Below are positions 48,369 to 60,630 of a stretch of DNA of 64,000 bases, one piece after another; within the stretch, counting starts at the first letter, position 1, and the number at the start of each line of letters is the position of its first letter. Under the pieces are notes generated by a model that saw only the letters and a program-made list of their open reading frames with translations, was not told the DNA's origin and ran no database searches. Origin of the DNA: Janthinobacterium fluminis (GTDB lineage Bacteria > Pseudomonadota > Gammaproteobacteria > Burkholderiales > Burkholderiaceae_D). The DNA is taken from positions 1 through 64,000 of the forward strand of contig NZ_JAQQXR010000015.1 of assembly GCF_028595325.1 (NCBI RefSeq). The letters are read 5' to 3'. The position numbers and the translations under genes were made by a program.

Positions 48369-48488
48369 TTTGTCCAAGACAAGTGTAAATTTTGCTGCCA
48401 AAATACCCGTATGGCATACATATTACGGTAAAGTATTGTCAATATTGAACCTCGACATGCGCGGCGCAGTCGCTACCCCCGCCGCAGC

Positions 48489-49799
48489 GTGTCACTCGAC
48501 GTGAATGATAAAGATTTGATGATCGACATTTCTAGCACCGATATCGCCCCGAAACCTCTGCGCGTGCGCGAGTTTTATCTGGGGCGCCAGCCGATCTTGG
48601 ATCGGAACCAGGCGCTGTTCGGCTATGAGTTGCTATTTCGGAACGCCCCGGTAGGGCCGGCGAACATCAGCAGCGACCTGTCCGCGACGGCTTCCGTGAT
48701 CGCCCACGCTTCGCAACTGGGCATGGAGAAAGTGATCGGCGACGCCCTCGGCTTCGTCAACGTCGACGCCGACGTGATCATGAGCGACATCTTCGTGTTC
48801 CTGCCGCGCGAGAAAGTGGTGCTGGAAATCGTCGAGTCGATGCAGGTGACGCCGCAGATCCACAAGCGCATCACCGAGCTGGTCGGCCACGGCTTCACCT
48901 TCGCGCTGGAAAACGTCGTCGCCGACTCCAGCCAGGTGCAGCAATTGATTCCGCTGGTCGAGTACGTGAAGATGGACATGAGCACGGTCGACCTGGCCGT
49001 GCTGTCGACGCTGGCGCCGCGCTTCAAGCGCGAGCACAAGAAGCTGGTGGCGGAAAAGGTCGAGACGCGCGAGGAATTCAAGACGGGCCTGGACCTGGGT
49101 TTCGACTACTTCCAGGGCTATTATTTCGCCAAGCCGGCCATCATGACGGGCAAGAAGCTGTCGCCGTCGCAACTGGCCGTGATGGAGCTGATGACCCTGG
49201 TCACCTCCGACGCCGACAATATGGAAATCGAGCGCGCCATCAAGCGCGACGTGTCGCTGGCCCTGAACCTGCTGCGTCTGGTCAACACCCCGGCCGTCGG
49301 CGCGCGCCAGCGCATCGACTCGCTGAGCCAGGCCGTGTCCGTGCTGGGCCGGCGCCAGTTGCAGCGCTGGCTGCAAATCATGCTGTACGCGGAGCCAAGC
49401 AAGCGCGGCCACAGCATGACGCCGCTGCTGATGCTGGCGACGACGCGCGGCCGTCTGCTGGAATTGCTGGCGACCAAATTGCGCCCGAGCCAGGCCCACG
49501 CGGCCGACGTCGCCTTCACGGTCGGCATCATGTCGCTGATGGACACGCTGTTCGGCGTGTCGATGGATGAGATCCTCAAGCAGATCCACGTCATCGACGA
49601 AGTGGGCGAGGCGCTGCTGCACCGCACCGGCTTCTATGGCGACCTGCTGAAACTGGCCGAATGCATAGAGCGCATCGAAGACATGGAAGACCAGATCGTG
49701 CCGACGCTGCGCGAACTGGCCATGTCGACGGACGATCTGGTCGAGCTGGAAATGGCGGCCTTCGAGTGGAGCGACAACGTGGTGCGCTACGCCCTGTAA
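48489..49799 (+). CDS. EAL-HDOD domain signalling protein
   Basis: A 436-aa protein (426 aa if the ATG at 48519 is used instead of the GTG). An N-terminal degenerate EAL domain (YLGRQPILDRNQALFGYELLFRNA, with ELLFR replacing the catalytic EALLR) is followed by an HDOD domain (LVTSDADNMEIERAIKRDVSLALNLLRLVN). This YuxH-type arrangement is usually a c-di-GMP effector or adaptor rather than an active phosphodiesterase. It stands alone after a 120-bp gap. Confidence 0.88.
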   Translation: MSLDVNDKDLMIDISSTDIAPKPLRVREFYLGRQPILDRNQALFGYELLFRNAPVGPANISSDLSATASVIAHASQLGMEKVIGDALGFVNVDADVIMSDIFVFLPREKVVLEIVESMQVTPQIHKRITELVGHGFTFALENVVADSSQVQQLIPLVEYVKMDMSTVDLAVLSTLAPRFKREHKKLVAEKVETREEFKTGLDLGFDYFQGYYFAKPAIMTGKKLSPSQLAVMELMTLVTSDADNMEIERAIKRDVSLALNLLRLVNTPAVGARQRIDSLSQAVSVLGRRQLQRWLQIMLYAEPSKRGHSMTPLLMLATTRGRLLELLATKLRPSQAHAADVAFTVGIMSLMDTLFGVSMDEILKQIHVIDEVGEALLHRTGFYGDLLKLAECIERIEDMEDQIVPTLRELAMSTDDLVELEMAAFEWSDNVVRYAL

Positions 49800-49882
49800 G
49801 CGCGGCGTTTTTCGCGCTGGACACGCCAACGGCGTCGCTGACATGCGGCGCCGTTTTGTTTTGGGCGATGCCCCTCGGGCGA

Positions 49883-50260
49883 TCAGGTCGCCGCGCCGGC
49901 GCCCGGCCAGTGCTTGTGCAGCTCCGGATCGGTGCGCCATTCCCACAGCGCCAGTACAACGACGGCGATGCCGACGATGAGTTCGTTCCACATCACCGTG
50001 TTCCTGTCCGCCACACGCAACACCCAGGGCGACACGGCCACCCATACGCCGACCAGCAGGTTGACGACGACGGCCCAGAAATAGGTTTTGTACAGTTCAA
50101 AGGCGGCCAGCGCGGCGATGATGACGCCGGAAATGATGGCGTTCATCATTTGCGCCGATCCTTGCGGATAAGCAAACGCCCATGGTGAGACGATCAACCA
50201 CAAGCCGAGTACCAGAATCAGTTGGTCTTGCCAGCGCCTTACCGAGTTATTGGTTGCCAT
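49883..50260 (-). CDS. SPW repeat membrane protein
   Basis: A 125-aa protein with four membrane helices arranged as two SPW units: LVLGLWLIVSPWAFAY and LLVGVWVAVSPWVLRV, each with the Ser-Pro-Trp motif. The family is of unknown function. It is on the minus strand about 210 bases downstream of metH, across a tandem-repeat stretch. Confidence 0.85.
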   Translation of the reverse strand: MATNNSVRRWQDQLILVLGLWLIVSPWAFAYPQGSAQMMNAIISGVIIAALAAFELYKTYFWAVVVNLLVGVWVAVSPWVLRVADRNTVMWNELIVGIAVVVLALWEWRTDPELHKHWPGAGAAT

Positions 50261-50412
50261 AAATACCTCCTTTGCTTGTCACAAGAATGGACGTGCCCGC
50301 GGCGAGCGGCAAGCTGACTAGGCCGGCCGCATCTGCCGCCTGCGTACAGACTTAGTGCGCGGGGGAGGGTAAAAGTTCATTGTGTTGCGCGGCAAGCCGG
50401 CGGGCGGACGCG

Positions 50413-50461
50413 GCGCTTGCGTTCCCGCGCTTGCGTCCCGCGCTTGCGCCTCGCGCTTGCG
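50413..50461. repeat. Four short tandem repeats (13-14 bp, GCGCTTGCG core)
   Basis: GCGCTTGCG recurs at 50413, 50427, 50440 and 50453 with 13-14-base spacing, separated by TCCC- or CCTC-type joints. It lies just beyond the metH stop. The unit TTGCG is also seen in the loop of the inverted repeat at 41374-41390. It is probably a slippage-prone minisatellite in the metH 3' region. Confidence 0.7.
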
Positions 50462-50471
50462 CCGCCGGCAC

Positions 50472-54296
<3,825 letters not shown>

Positions 54297-54894
54297 TTCA
54301 TGCTTTCAATAGACTGGGCGGGCGGGGCGGCGGCGCTGGCGGGGCCGTGCTGAGCCGGGTCTAAAATTATACGGCATCGGGCCCGCCTGGTTCCGGGCGG
54401 CGGGCGGCGCCGCGACACTTTTTGCGCGCCGGCCGGCCCCGGTGCGGAGCCGGCGCCGCGATATAAACGATGCTTGCCCTATTTAATGCGCGGGGCAGAC
54501 TTTATGCTTATTTTAAATAAACATAGCGGCGCCGGTAATTAAGGGCGATATTCAGGCCGTATATATTTTTAATTTACCGCCGCCTGCATGCGCCTCCCCG
54601 GAACGGGGGCCGCGGCCGCGCGCCGGGCGTTCGATGGCCGCGCCAGGGGCGCCTTTGCCGCCGTATTCCAGCTATCCGCCCGCATCATTCTCCAAAATCT
54701 CCCCAAACAGTTTGTTTGCATATGCACGGACTGGCGCGGCGATTATCCGCAGTATGTTAGTTAAGTAAAATACAAATTGCCATGTGGAATTATTTGCGTA
54801 ATAATGTTAGATAGATCAATAAGGAAAATTGACTTAATTGAATTTTTTAACATTCGTCGAGTCGCCTTGTGCCGCTTGAAACAGGAGTTTGCTA
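54297..54894. other. 598-bp intergenic region between metH and the lipoprotein gene
   Basis: This gap carries the divergent promoters of metH and the downstream metalloprotease. The first 180 bases are GC-rich; from about 54470 it becomes AT-rich, with short A/T palindromes (e.g. TTATTTTAAATAA near 54510). I see no open reading frame with a ribosome site and no recognisable riboswitch. Confidence 0.5.
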
Positions 54895-57150
54895 GTGAAA
54901 AATAGTATTGCCTTAGTTTGCGTGTTGTTTGGCCTGGCTGGCTGCGGTGGCGGAGGCGGCGGTGGCGATGAGCATAAAACCACCGGTGCGGTCTTGCAAT
55001 TGTCGATCAGCGGTTTCGCGCCGGCCGCGGGCATTCCCGGCTCGACGGTAACGGTGACTGGCACTGGTTTGAAAACCGTGACGGAAGTGCGTTTCAGCAA
55101 TGGCACGCTGGCCCAGTTGGACCCGGCCCACACCGATACGAGCGCGACCTTCCTCGTGCCTGCGGACGCGGCGAGCGGCCCGCTGAGCTTCACGGGCACC
55201 AACAACCGGGTCGTCACCACCGCCGTGTATACCGTGGGCAAGCCGATGACGATTGCCTCGGTCACGAGCAAGGAGGAGGGCGGAAAGTTGAGCGTATTGG
55301 TGCTGGGCAAAGACCTGGGCGCCGTAACGACGGCCAAGGTCGGCGCCGCGAGCGCGACCATTGACAGCCAGTCCGACACCAAACTGCAACTCACCGTTCC
55401 TGCCGGTAGCAGCGGCGGCGTGGTCCTGGCATCGGCTTACGAGCCTGCGGTGGCCGCCGGCGCCGTTGTCAGCGCGCAGAATTTCACCGTCGGCGCCATC
55501 GATCTGGCCCAGGTCTACAACGCCGCGGCAATGTCCCTGACGCCCGGCAAGCCGGTCCTGGTGCGCGCCCCTGTGCTGGCCGCCGCCCCTGGCCTCGCCA
55601 GTCCGGACGTCAAGCTGGTTGCCTATGCCGGCGACGGCAGTTATCTGGGCAGCCTGAAAATGCAAGGCCCAGCCAACATTCCTGTCGCCAATACCGCCGA
55701 GGATATCAACACCACGTTTAACGCCGTGTTGCCGGCCGCTTGGGTGAAGCCGAAGCTGCAGGTGTTCGTGACGGCCGGCGCCGGTGGCTTGTACCAGAAA
55801 GCCGAGCCCCTGTTCAGCGTCACCGGCAAGATCAGGATTGTCCTGGTTCCCATGATTACCGCCGGGCAGATTACAGTTGCGCCGGATGTGAAGATGGTCA
55901 AGGACGCCCTGGTGCGTACTTACCCCTATGCGGCGAAGGATATTACCGTGGAAGTGCGTAAATTCGCTTTCCCGGTACTGACCGGTTCCAGTTCGGATTA
56001 CTCGTGGTGGGAAACGACGCTGGACGCGGTCGAGGCGCTGCGCCTGCAAGAAGACCCGAGTGCCTATTACTATGCCCTCAGCCCCACGGCTGCCAGATCG
56101 TCGAATGGCGGCCCTGGCTTTGTCGTCGGTCTTGGCTACATCGGCAAAACCGGGCGCGGCAATCTGAATCTCACGGCGATGGGTATCGCCACCAACTTGA
56201 ATTTCGCCGAATCGTATGATCCGTTTAACACGCAGTGGCCGGCCTGGTTGACGACGCTGGTGCATGAAGTGGGACACAACCACTCGCTGAGCCATGTGCC
56301 GTGCGGTAACGTGGCCGGCGCTGTCGTCGACTATCCTTACACGGACGGCAACCTGGGACCGCAGCCTTTGTATAACCAGGGCGAGAACGAGGCGATCGGC
56401 CAATTGAGCGCGCCTTCGTATGTCGAGAACAACGTGGCAGTGCCGATGAAAGACGTGATGAGCTATTGCAAGGGAGCCTGGTTCTCTGACTACAGCTATA
56501 AACGGGCGCAGCAATTTGCGGAATCGCGCAATACCTCGGTGGCGACGCTGCGTGCGGCGAGCGTGGCGCCGGCGGCCGATGGCTATCTGACGATTTCGGG
56601 TCAGATCACGGCAAACGGCGTGCGCCTGCGTCCGGCGCTGGCGACCGCCACGCGCCTGACCCCGGAAGTGACGGGTAATTACCATGAACATACCTTGCGC
56701 GTGCACACCGTCGCGGGCGAAACCTTCGACCTGCCGTTCGATGCCGCCGCCATCGGCGACGGGCAAGAGGGAAGCCGCCACTTCCGCGTCAGCCTGGCCA
56801 ATCCCGGCGAAATCGCCAGTGTCGAGGTCTTGGCGGGCGGGCGCAGCGTGCCGCAGCTGGCGCAGCGCAGCGTTGCCGCCAACGTGGCGAGCGCGGCGGC
56901 CACCGCGAGCAGCACCGGCGTCGACTGGAAGCTGAAGAACGGCAAGCTGGAATTGCAATGGAACGCCAGTGCGGAACCTTATGCGTCGGTGCTGTACATT
57001 GCCCCGAATGGCGTGAAAACCGTGTTGGCGTCCGCGCTGACGGGCGGCGCCGCGTCGCTCGATGTGCGGGCCTTGCCTGCCGGCGGCAAGTTCGACGTCA
57101 GCCTGGCGACTAACTTGAAAGCGCGTCTGGTGAGCTTTCCGAACAAATAA
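54895..57150 (+). CDS. Secreted lipoprotein, putative M66-like metalloprotease
   Basis: A 751-aa protein. Signal MKNSIALVCVLFGLAGC with lipobox LAGC and a glycine run; then two IPT/TIG-like Ig modules (residues 30-120 and about 120-200); then a zinc-peptidase core near residue 455, HEVGHNHSLSH, with Met-turn DVMSYC. This resembles the metzincin M66 (StcE/TagA) arrangement HExxHxxGxxH, but the usual Gly is Ser. The start is the GTG at 54895, seven bases after GGAG; a TTG two codons earlier is less likely. Composition and isolation fit an accessory gene. Substrate unknown; mucin-type glycoproteins are a guess from StcE. Confidence 0.78.
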   Translation: MKNSIALVCVLFGLAGCGGGGGGGDEHKTTGAVLQLSISGFAPAAGIPGSTVTVTGTGLKTVTEVRFSNGTLAQLDPAHTDTSATFLVPADAASGPLSFTGTNNRVVTTAVYTVGKPMTIASVTSKEEGGKLSVLVLGKDLGAVTTAKVGAASATIDSQSDTKLQLTVPAGSSGGVVLASAYEPAVAAGAVVSAQNFTVGAIDLAQVYNAAAMSLTPGKPVLVRAPVLAAAPGLASPDVKLVAYAGDGSYLGSLKMQGPANIPVANTAEDINTTFNAVLPAAWVKPKLQVFVTAGAGGLYQKAEPLFSVTGKIRIVLVPMITAGQITVAPDVKMVKDALVRTYPYAAKDITVEVRKFAFPVLTGSSSDYSWWETTLDAVEALRLQEDPSAYYYALSPTAARSSNGGPGFVVGLGYIGKTGRGNLNLTAMGIATNLNFAESYDPFNTQWPAWLTTLVHEVGHNHSLSHVPCGNVAGAVVDYPYTDGNLGPQPLYNQGENEAIGQLSAPSYVENNVAVPMKDVMSYCKGAWFSDYSYKRAQQFAESRNTSVATLRAASVAPAADGYLTISGQITANGVRLRPALATATRLTPEVTGNYHEHTLRVHTVAGETFDLPFDAAAIGDGQEGSRHFRVSLANPGEIASVEVLAGGRSVPQLAQRSVAANVASAAATASSTGVDWKLKNGKLELQWNASAEPYASVLYIAPNGVKTVLASALTGGAASLDVRALPAGGKFDVSLATNLKARLVSFPNK

Positions 57151-57172
57151 GGCCGTACCCGGCCACTGAAGT

Positions 57173-57212
57173 CAACAACGGCCAAGCGGCTTGCGTCGCT
57201 TGGCCGTTGTTG
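57173..57212. terminator. 16-bp perfect hairpin between convergent genes
   Basis: CAACAACGGCCAAGCG pairs perfectly with CGCTTGGCCGTTGTTG around an 8-nt loop. It lies between the convergent metalloprotease and trhP stops and probably acts as a bidirectional terminator, although the T tract is short. Confidence 0.65.
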
Positions 57213-57215
57213 CGT

Positions 57216-58583
57216 TTACAGGAAGCGCGCCAGCAGCGCGCCGTCGAGGCCGGCGTCGAGGGGGATGCGGACGATGTGGCCGCTGCCCGGCGCCACCGTC
57301 ACGGCGCCGTCGTCGGCCGCGCGCATCTGTTCCAGCGCGACGACGCGGTTGCCGGACGGGTGGATGATTTCCAGGCGGTCGCCGACGCTGAAGCGGTTCT
57401 TCACCTCGACCGTGGCCCAGCCGTTCTCGATCGAGCGCACATCGCCGACGTACTGGCTGCGGTGGGCCTCGGAGGCGCCCTGCATGTAGTTCTGGTGGTC
57501 CTGGGTGTGGTGGCGCTGGTAGAAGCCGTCCGTGTAGCCGCGGTTGGCCAGGCCGTGCAGCTGGCCCAGCAGCTCGATGTCGAAGGAGCGGCCGGCGACG
57601 GCGTCGTCGATGGCGCGGCGGTACACCTGGGCCGTGCGCGCGGCGTAGTACAGCGACTTCGTGCGGCCCTCGATCTTCAGCGAGTCGACGCCGATCTTGA
57701 CGAGGCGCTCGACGTGTTCGACGGCGCGCAAGTCTTTCGAGTTCATGATGTAGGTGCCGTGCTCGTCTTCGAGGATGGGCATCATCTGGCCGGGGCGCTC
57801 GGATTCCTCTATCAGGTAGGGGCGCTCGGCCAGCGGGTGGCGCGGCATGTCGCCCAGCGCCGAGAAGGGCTGCTGCTCGGCCTGTTCCATGGCTTGGCGA
57901 TAGTTGAAGCCGATCGACTCGGGGGCGATGCGGGCCAGGTCGCCGCTGGCGTCCTCGGCGGCGTTTTCCACCTTGTAGTCCCAGCGGCAGGAATTGGTGC
58001 AGGCGCCCTGGTTCGAGTCGCGGTGGCTGAAGTAGCCCGACAGCAGGCAGCGCCCCGAGTAGGCGATGCACAGGGCGCCGTGGACGAACACTTCCAGCTC
58101 CATTTCCGGGCAGCGCTGGCGGATTTCCTCGATTTCATTGAGCGACAGCTCGCGCGACAGGATCACCCGCGTCAAGCCCATGCGGTGCCAGAACTTGACG
58201 TCGGCCCAGTTGACGGCGTTGGCCTGCACGGACAGGTGGACGGGGATGTCCGGCCATTTGTCGCGCACCAGCATGATCAGGCCGGGGTCGGCCATGATCA
58301 GCGCGTCCGGACGCATGGCGATGACGGGGGCCATGTCGGCCATATAGGTCTTGAGCTTGGCGTTGTGGGCGAAGATGTTGCTGGCGACGAAAAATTTCTT
58401 GCCGCGGGCGTGGGCTTGCTCGATGCCCGTCGCGAGCATCGCGTGGGTGGAGAAGTCGTTGTTGCGCACGCGCAGGCTGTAGCGCGGCTGGCCCGCATAC
58501 ACGGTGTCGGCGCCGAAATCGAAGGCGGCGTGCATTTTGGCCAGCGAGCCGGCGGGGAGGAGCAGTTCTGGTGCTTTGAGCAT
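57216..58583 (-). CDS. trhP: tRNA U34 hydroxylase TrhP (U32 peptidase family, YegQ)
   Basis: A 455-aa protein, the same length as E. coli YegQ. Residues match closely: MLKAPELLLPAGSLAKMHAA, FGADTVYAGQPRYSLRVRNN, the cysteine-rich GRCLLSGYFSHRDSNQGACT (Fe-S region) and DEHGTYIMNSKDLRAVEHVER. TrhP hydroxylates U34 of tRNA in the cmo5U/mcmo5U pathway, using prephenate, rather than acting as a peptidase. The ATG at 58581-58583 gives the standard start; an open extension upstream is ignored. Confidence 0.93.
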   Translation of the reverse strand: MLKAPELLLPAGSLAKMHAAFDFGADTVYAGQPRYSLRVRNNDFSTHAMLATGIEQAHARGKKFFVASNIFAHNAKLKTYMADMAPVIAMRPDALIMADPGLIMLVRDKWPDIPVHLSVQANAVNWADVKFWHRMGLTRVILSRELSLNEIEEIRQRCPEMELEVFVHGALCIAYSGRCLLSGYFSHRDSNQGACTNSCRWDYKVENAAEDASGDLARIAPESIGFNYRQAMEQAEQQPFSALGDMPRHPLAERPYLIEESERPGQMMPILEDEHGTYIMNSKDLRAVEHVERLVKIGVDSLKIEGRTKSLYYAARTAQVYRRAIDDAVAGRSFDIELLGQLHGLANRGYTDGFYQRHHTQDHQNYMQGASEAHRSQYVGDVRSIENGWATVEVKNRFSVGDRLEIIHPSGNRVVALEQMRAADDGAVTVAPGSGHIVRIPLDAGLDGALLARFL

Positions 58584-58899
58584 GACGAATGAATGGGACG
58601 AAAATTGGCCAGTCTCATTATCGCGGCGCGACGGCGCAACGAACATATGCCGAAAGGAGGGGGCGGGGACAGAAACACGTCGAGGAGCGCGGGCAAGACC
58701 AGCTGCTTCCTCGACGTCCTTGTCATGGACGAAACCAAGGGGCAAGTGATTTTCCGTGAGAATTATTGTAAAAAAGACATATATAATCGATCGGTTATAG
58801 TGTAATTTTCACAAGTAATCGGGGGCGATGGAGAATTTCGCCCGCGCTGCCACTGGACAGCTTTAACAGTTGTGGCTCTTTCATCTATCGGACATACAC
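58584..58899. promoter_or_regulatory. AT-rich divergent promoter region, trhP / microcin locus
   Basis: This 316-bp gap separates divergent trhP from the JmjC gene. From about 58740 composition turns AT-rich. TATAAT at 58782-58787 is a perfect -10 hexamer reading towards the microcin genes, but no good -35 lies 16-18 bases upstream, so an activator may be needed. No ORF here is convincing. Confidence 0.45.
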
Positions 58900-59826
58900 A
58901 TGAGCACCTCCTTACCTTTCATCGATTTCGAGTTAAACCAGCAGTCGTTCCGGGAACACTATTTCGAGATCAAACCCTTCCTTCAGGCAGGTGCGTTCAG
59001 GCCGGACCTCTTGCCGTTTTCGGAGCTGGCGGACACATTGTTTGCGATTGACCTTTTCAGTAACAGGATCCGGCTATTCAAGGACGGCCTTGTGCCGAAG
59101 CCAGAATACATAGAGAACTATCAGGATGGAAATTCCGTCTCGTCGCGCTTTAGAAGCGAAAAAATGAATGCGATGCTGACCGAAGGCGCGACACTGGTCA
59201 TCGATCGCATCGATCAAAACATCCCCGTTGTTAACAAACTTTGCTTCGAGCTTTCCCAGTATCTCGGCGAGCAATGCTTCGGTAATGCCTATGTTGCCTT
59301 CGGCGGCAATGGCTCCTTCGGCAGGCACTGGGATACCCATTGTGTGTTTGCGCTGCAGTTGGCGGGGAAGAAACGTTGGCGCGTTTACCCGCCGACCCAC
59401 AGCAATCCGCTCATCTTTCAAGGAAGCGGAAAAGAGGACAAAGAGAACCTTGGCGAGCCGGTGATCGACATCTGCCTGCAGGCGGGCGACATATTGTATA
59501 TACCGCGCGGCTGGTGGCATGACGTCACGCCCATCGATGGCGAGGAAACATTGCATATAGCCGCAGGCATACACACGTCGAAAATCCACGACTACATGTC
59601 CTGGATTTGCGCCGAAATCCTGCCGAAAATCGACATGTTCAGGTCGACATGTGGCCGCCTTGGTGCGGGCAGTTTTTTAACCGAAGAGGTAGTAGAAGTA
59701 CTTAAAAAGGAGATGTTGAATGAAGAAAACATAAAAACTTTCAAATCAAAAATGGAAAAAATGAGTTTGTTAAAGCAGAAAATCGACTTTGATAATATAT
59801 GCAAAAACATAAAACCTGTTAAATGA
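58900..59826 (+). CDS. JmjC/cupin-type 2-oxoglutarate oxygenase (RoxA-like)
   Basis: A 308-aa protein. The Fe(II) triad is clear: His143 and Asp145 in GSFGRHWDTHCVFALQLAG and His207 in YIPRGWWHDVTP. Basic residues in KKRWRVYPP fit the 2-oxoglutarate site of ribosomal-oxygenase-like JmjC proteins (YcfD/RoxA); the C-terminal helices (about 245-308) are Lys/Glu-rich. The ATG at 58900 is preferred to a TTG ten codons earlier. It lies 10 bases before the microcin-like gene, so it may hydroxylate the microcin (inference) or act elsewhere. AT-rich, unlike its upstream neighbours. Confidence 0.82.
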   Translation: MSTSLPFIDFELNQQSFREHYFEIKPFLQAGAFRPDLLPFSELADTLFAIDLFSNRIRLFKDGLVPKPEYIENYQDGNSVSSRFRSEKMNAMLTEGATLVIDRIDQNIPVVNKLCFELSQYLGEQCFGNAYVAFGGNGSFGRHWDTHCVFALQLAGKKRWRVYPPTHSNPLIFQGSGKEDKENLGEPVIDICLQAGDILYIPRGWWHDVTPIDGEETLHIAAGIHTSKIHDYMSWICAEILPKIDMFRSTCGRLGAGSFLTEEVVEVLKKEMLNEENIKTFKSKMEKMSLLKQKIDFDNICKNIKPVK

Positions 59827-59836
59827 TAGGCTAACA

Positions 59837-60169
59837 ATGAGACCACTAGCGCAACACGAGATAGACCTGGTTTCCGGGGCGAATGAAACCAATACGTATA
59901 CGCTACCAGCGGGCGCGTCGGTTACCCTGCAACTGGAGGCGAACAACAGCACCACCATCCGCTTCACGTTCGACGGCGGACGTACATTCAGCTGGAATAG
60001 CGGGGTGTGGATGGCATGTGCGGTGATCGGCGCCGGATTTGGATTGGCGGTGACTTCATTTACCCTCAATCCGATGATTGGAAGCCTGACGAGCACTTTG
60101 GTCAGTTTTGGCTGTACCGCCATGGTCAATAGCCAGCCCACCGGGAACGATCCGGCGGACGGCGATTAA
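59837..60169 (+). CDS. Putative class II microcin (colicin V-like) precursor
   Basis: A 110-aa peptide. The first 15 residues, MRPLAQHEIDLVSGA, follow the class II microcin leader pattern (microcin V: MRTLTLNELDSVSGG), with a GA cleavage site in place of GG. The 95-residue core has an N-terminal Thr/Asn-rich segment (16-56) and a hydrophobic Gly/Ala-rich segment (57-97, VIGAGFGLAV) suited to membrane insertion. Cys61 and Cys93 could form a disulfide. The C-39 exporter encoded downstream would cleave after Ala15. It sits between the JmjC gene and a small membrane protein gene. Strong by motif and context; unproven. Confidence 0.8.
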   Translation: MRPLAQHEIDLVSGANETNTYTLPAGASVTLQLEANNSTTIRFTFDGGRTFSWNSGVWMACAVIGAGFGLAVTSFTLNPMIGSLTSTLVSFGCTAMVNSQPTGNDPADGD

Positions 60170-60207
60170 AAGCTGCAAAACATGCCATATCAAACCGGAA
60201 AAACACC

Positions 60208-60582
60208 ATGAAAATCTACAAGGCCCGGGCAATTTTTTATCTTGGATTGATTTTTATTCTGCTGGGGCTGATGCTTATCCCGGCACAAAATAGAATGACC
60301 GTCCTGGGAATAGAGACGTTGTTTATGTTTATATTCTTCGGTATGAGCGCATGGATAGTCCACGGGGCGCTGCTGAAGAATTTTCCCTATCAGCTGCGGA
60401 CGTTGGGAGTGAAAACCGACAGACTTTGGAAAATCGTGACAACACTTGGGTTGCTATTGTTTGTATGTGGGTTTTTCCTGGAAAAGGATCTTCTTTATAA
60501 GGCCGGATTGTTCGTTTTTTTGGCTGGTATGGAAACGCATTTGCTGGAGAGAGAGTGGCGCGCCCACTCGGAAAAAAAGTAA
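60208..60582 (+). CDS. Small membrane protein, candidate microcin immunity protein
   Basis: A 124-aa protein with about four predicted helices (residues 8-26, 31-52, 74-90, 96-110). No family recognised. It lies 38 bases after the microcin-like gene, exactly where immunity genes occur in colicin V-type loci, and its size and topology fit that role. The role is inferred from position and membrane character only. Confidence 0.6.
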   Translation: MKIYKARAIFYLGLIFILLGLMLIPAQNRMTVLGIETLFMFIFFGMSAWIVHGALLKNFPYQLRTLGVKTDRLWKIVTTLGLLLFVCGFFLEKDLLYKAGLFVFLAGMETHLLEREWRAHSEKK

Positions 60583-60630
60583 CATCACAATATTTTTTTA
60601 AAAACCGGTCCAATTTTCAGGAAGGCAACT

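Noticed and set aside
50413..50461. CRISPR-like array
   Set aside because: Units are 13-14 bases with no spacers of regular length and no cas genes nearby.
54297..54470. Cobalamin riboswitch upstream of metH
   Set aside because: I looked for a B12-box-like sequence (GCCACTG) on the metH strand and found none; the region is simply GC-rich.
58593..58805. 70-aa frame in the divergent gap before the JmjC gene
   Set aside because: Its start lies beside the trhP start region and it has no ribosome site or recognisable protein features.
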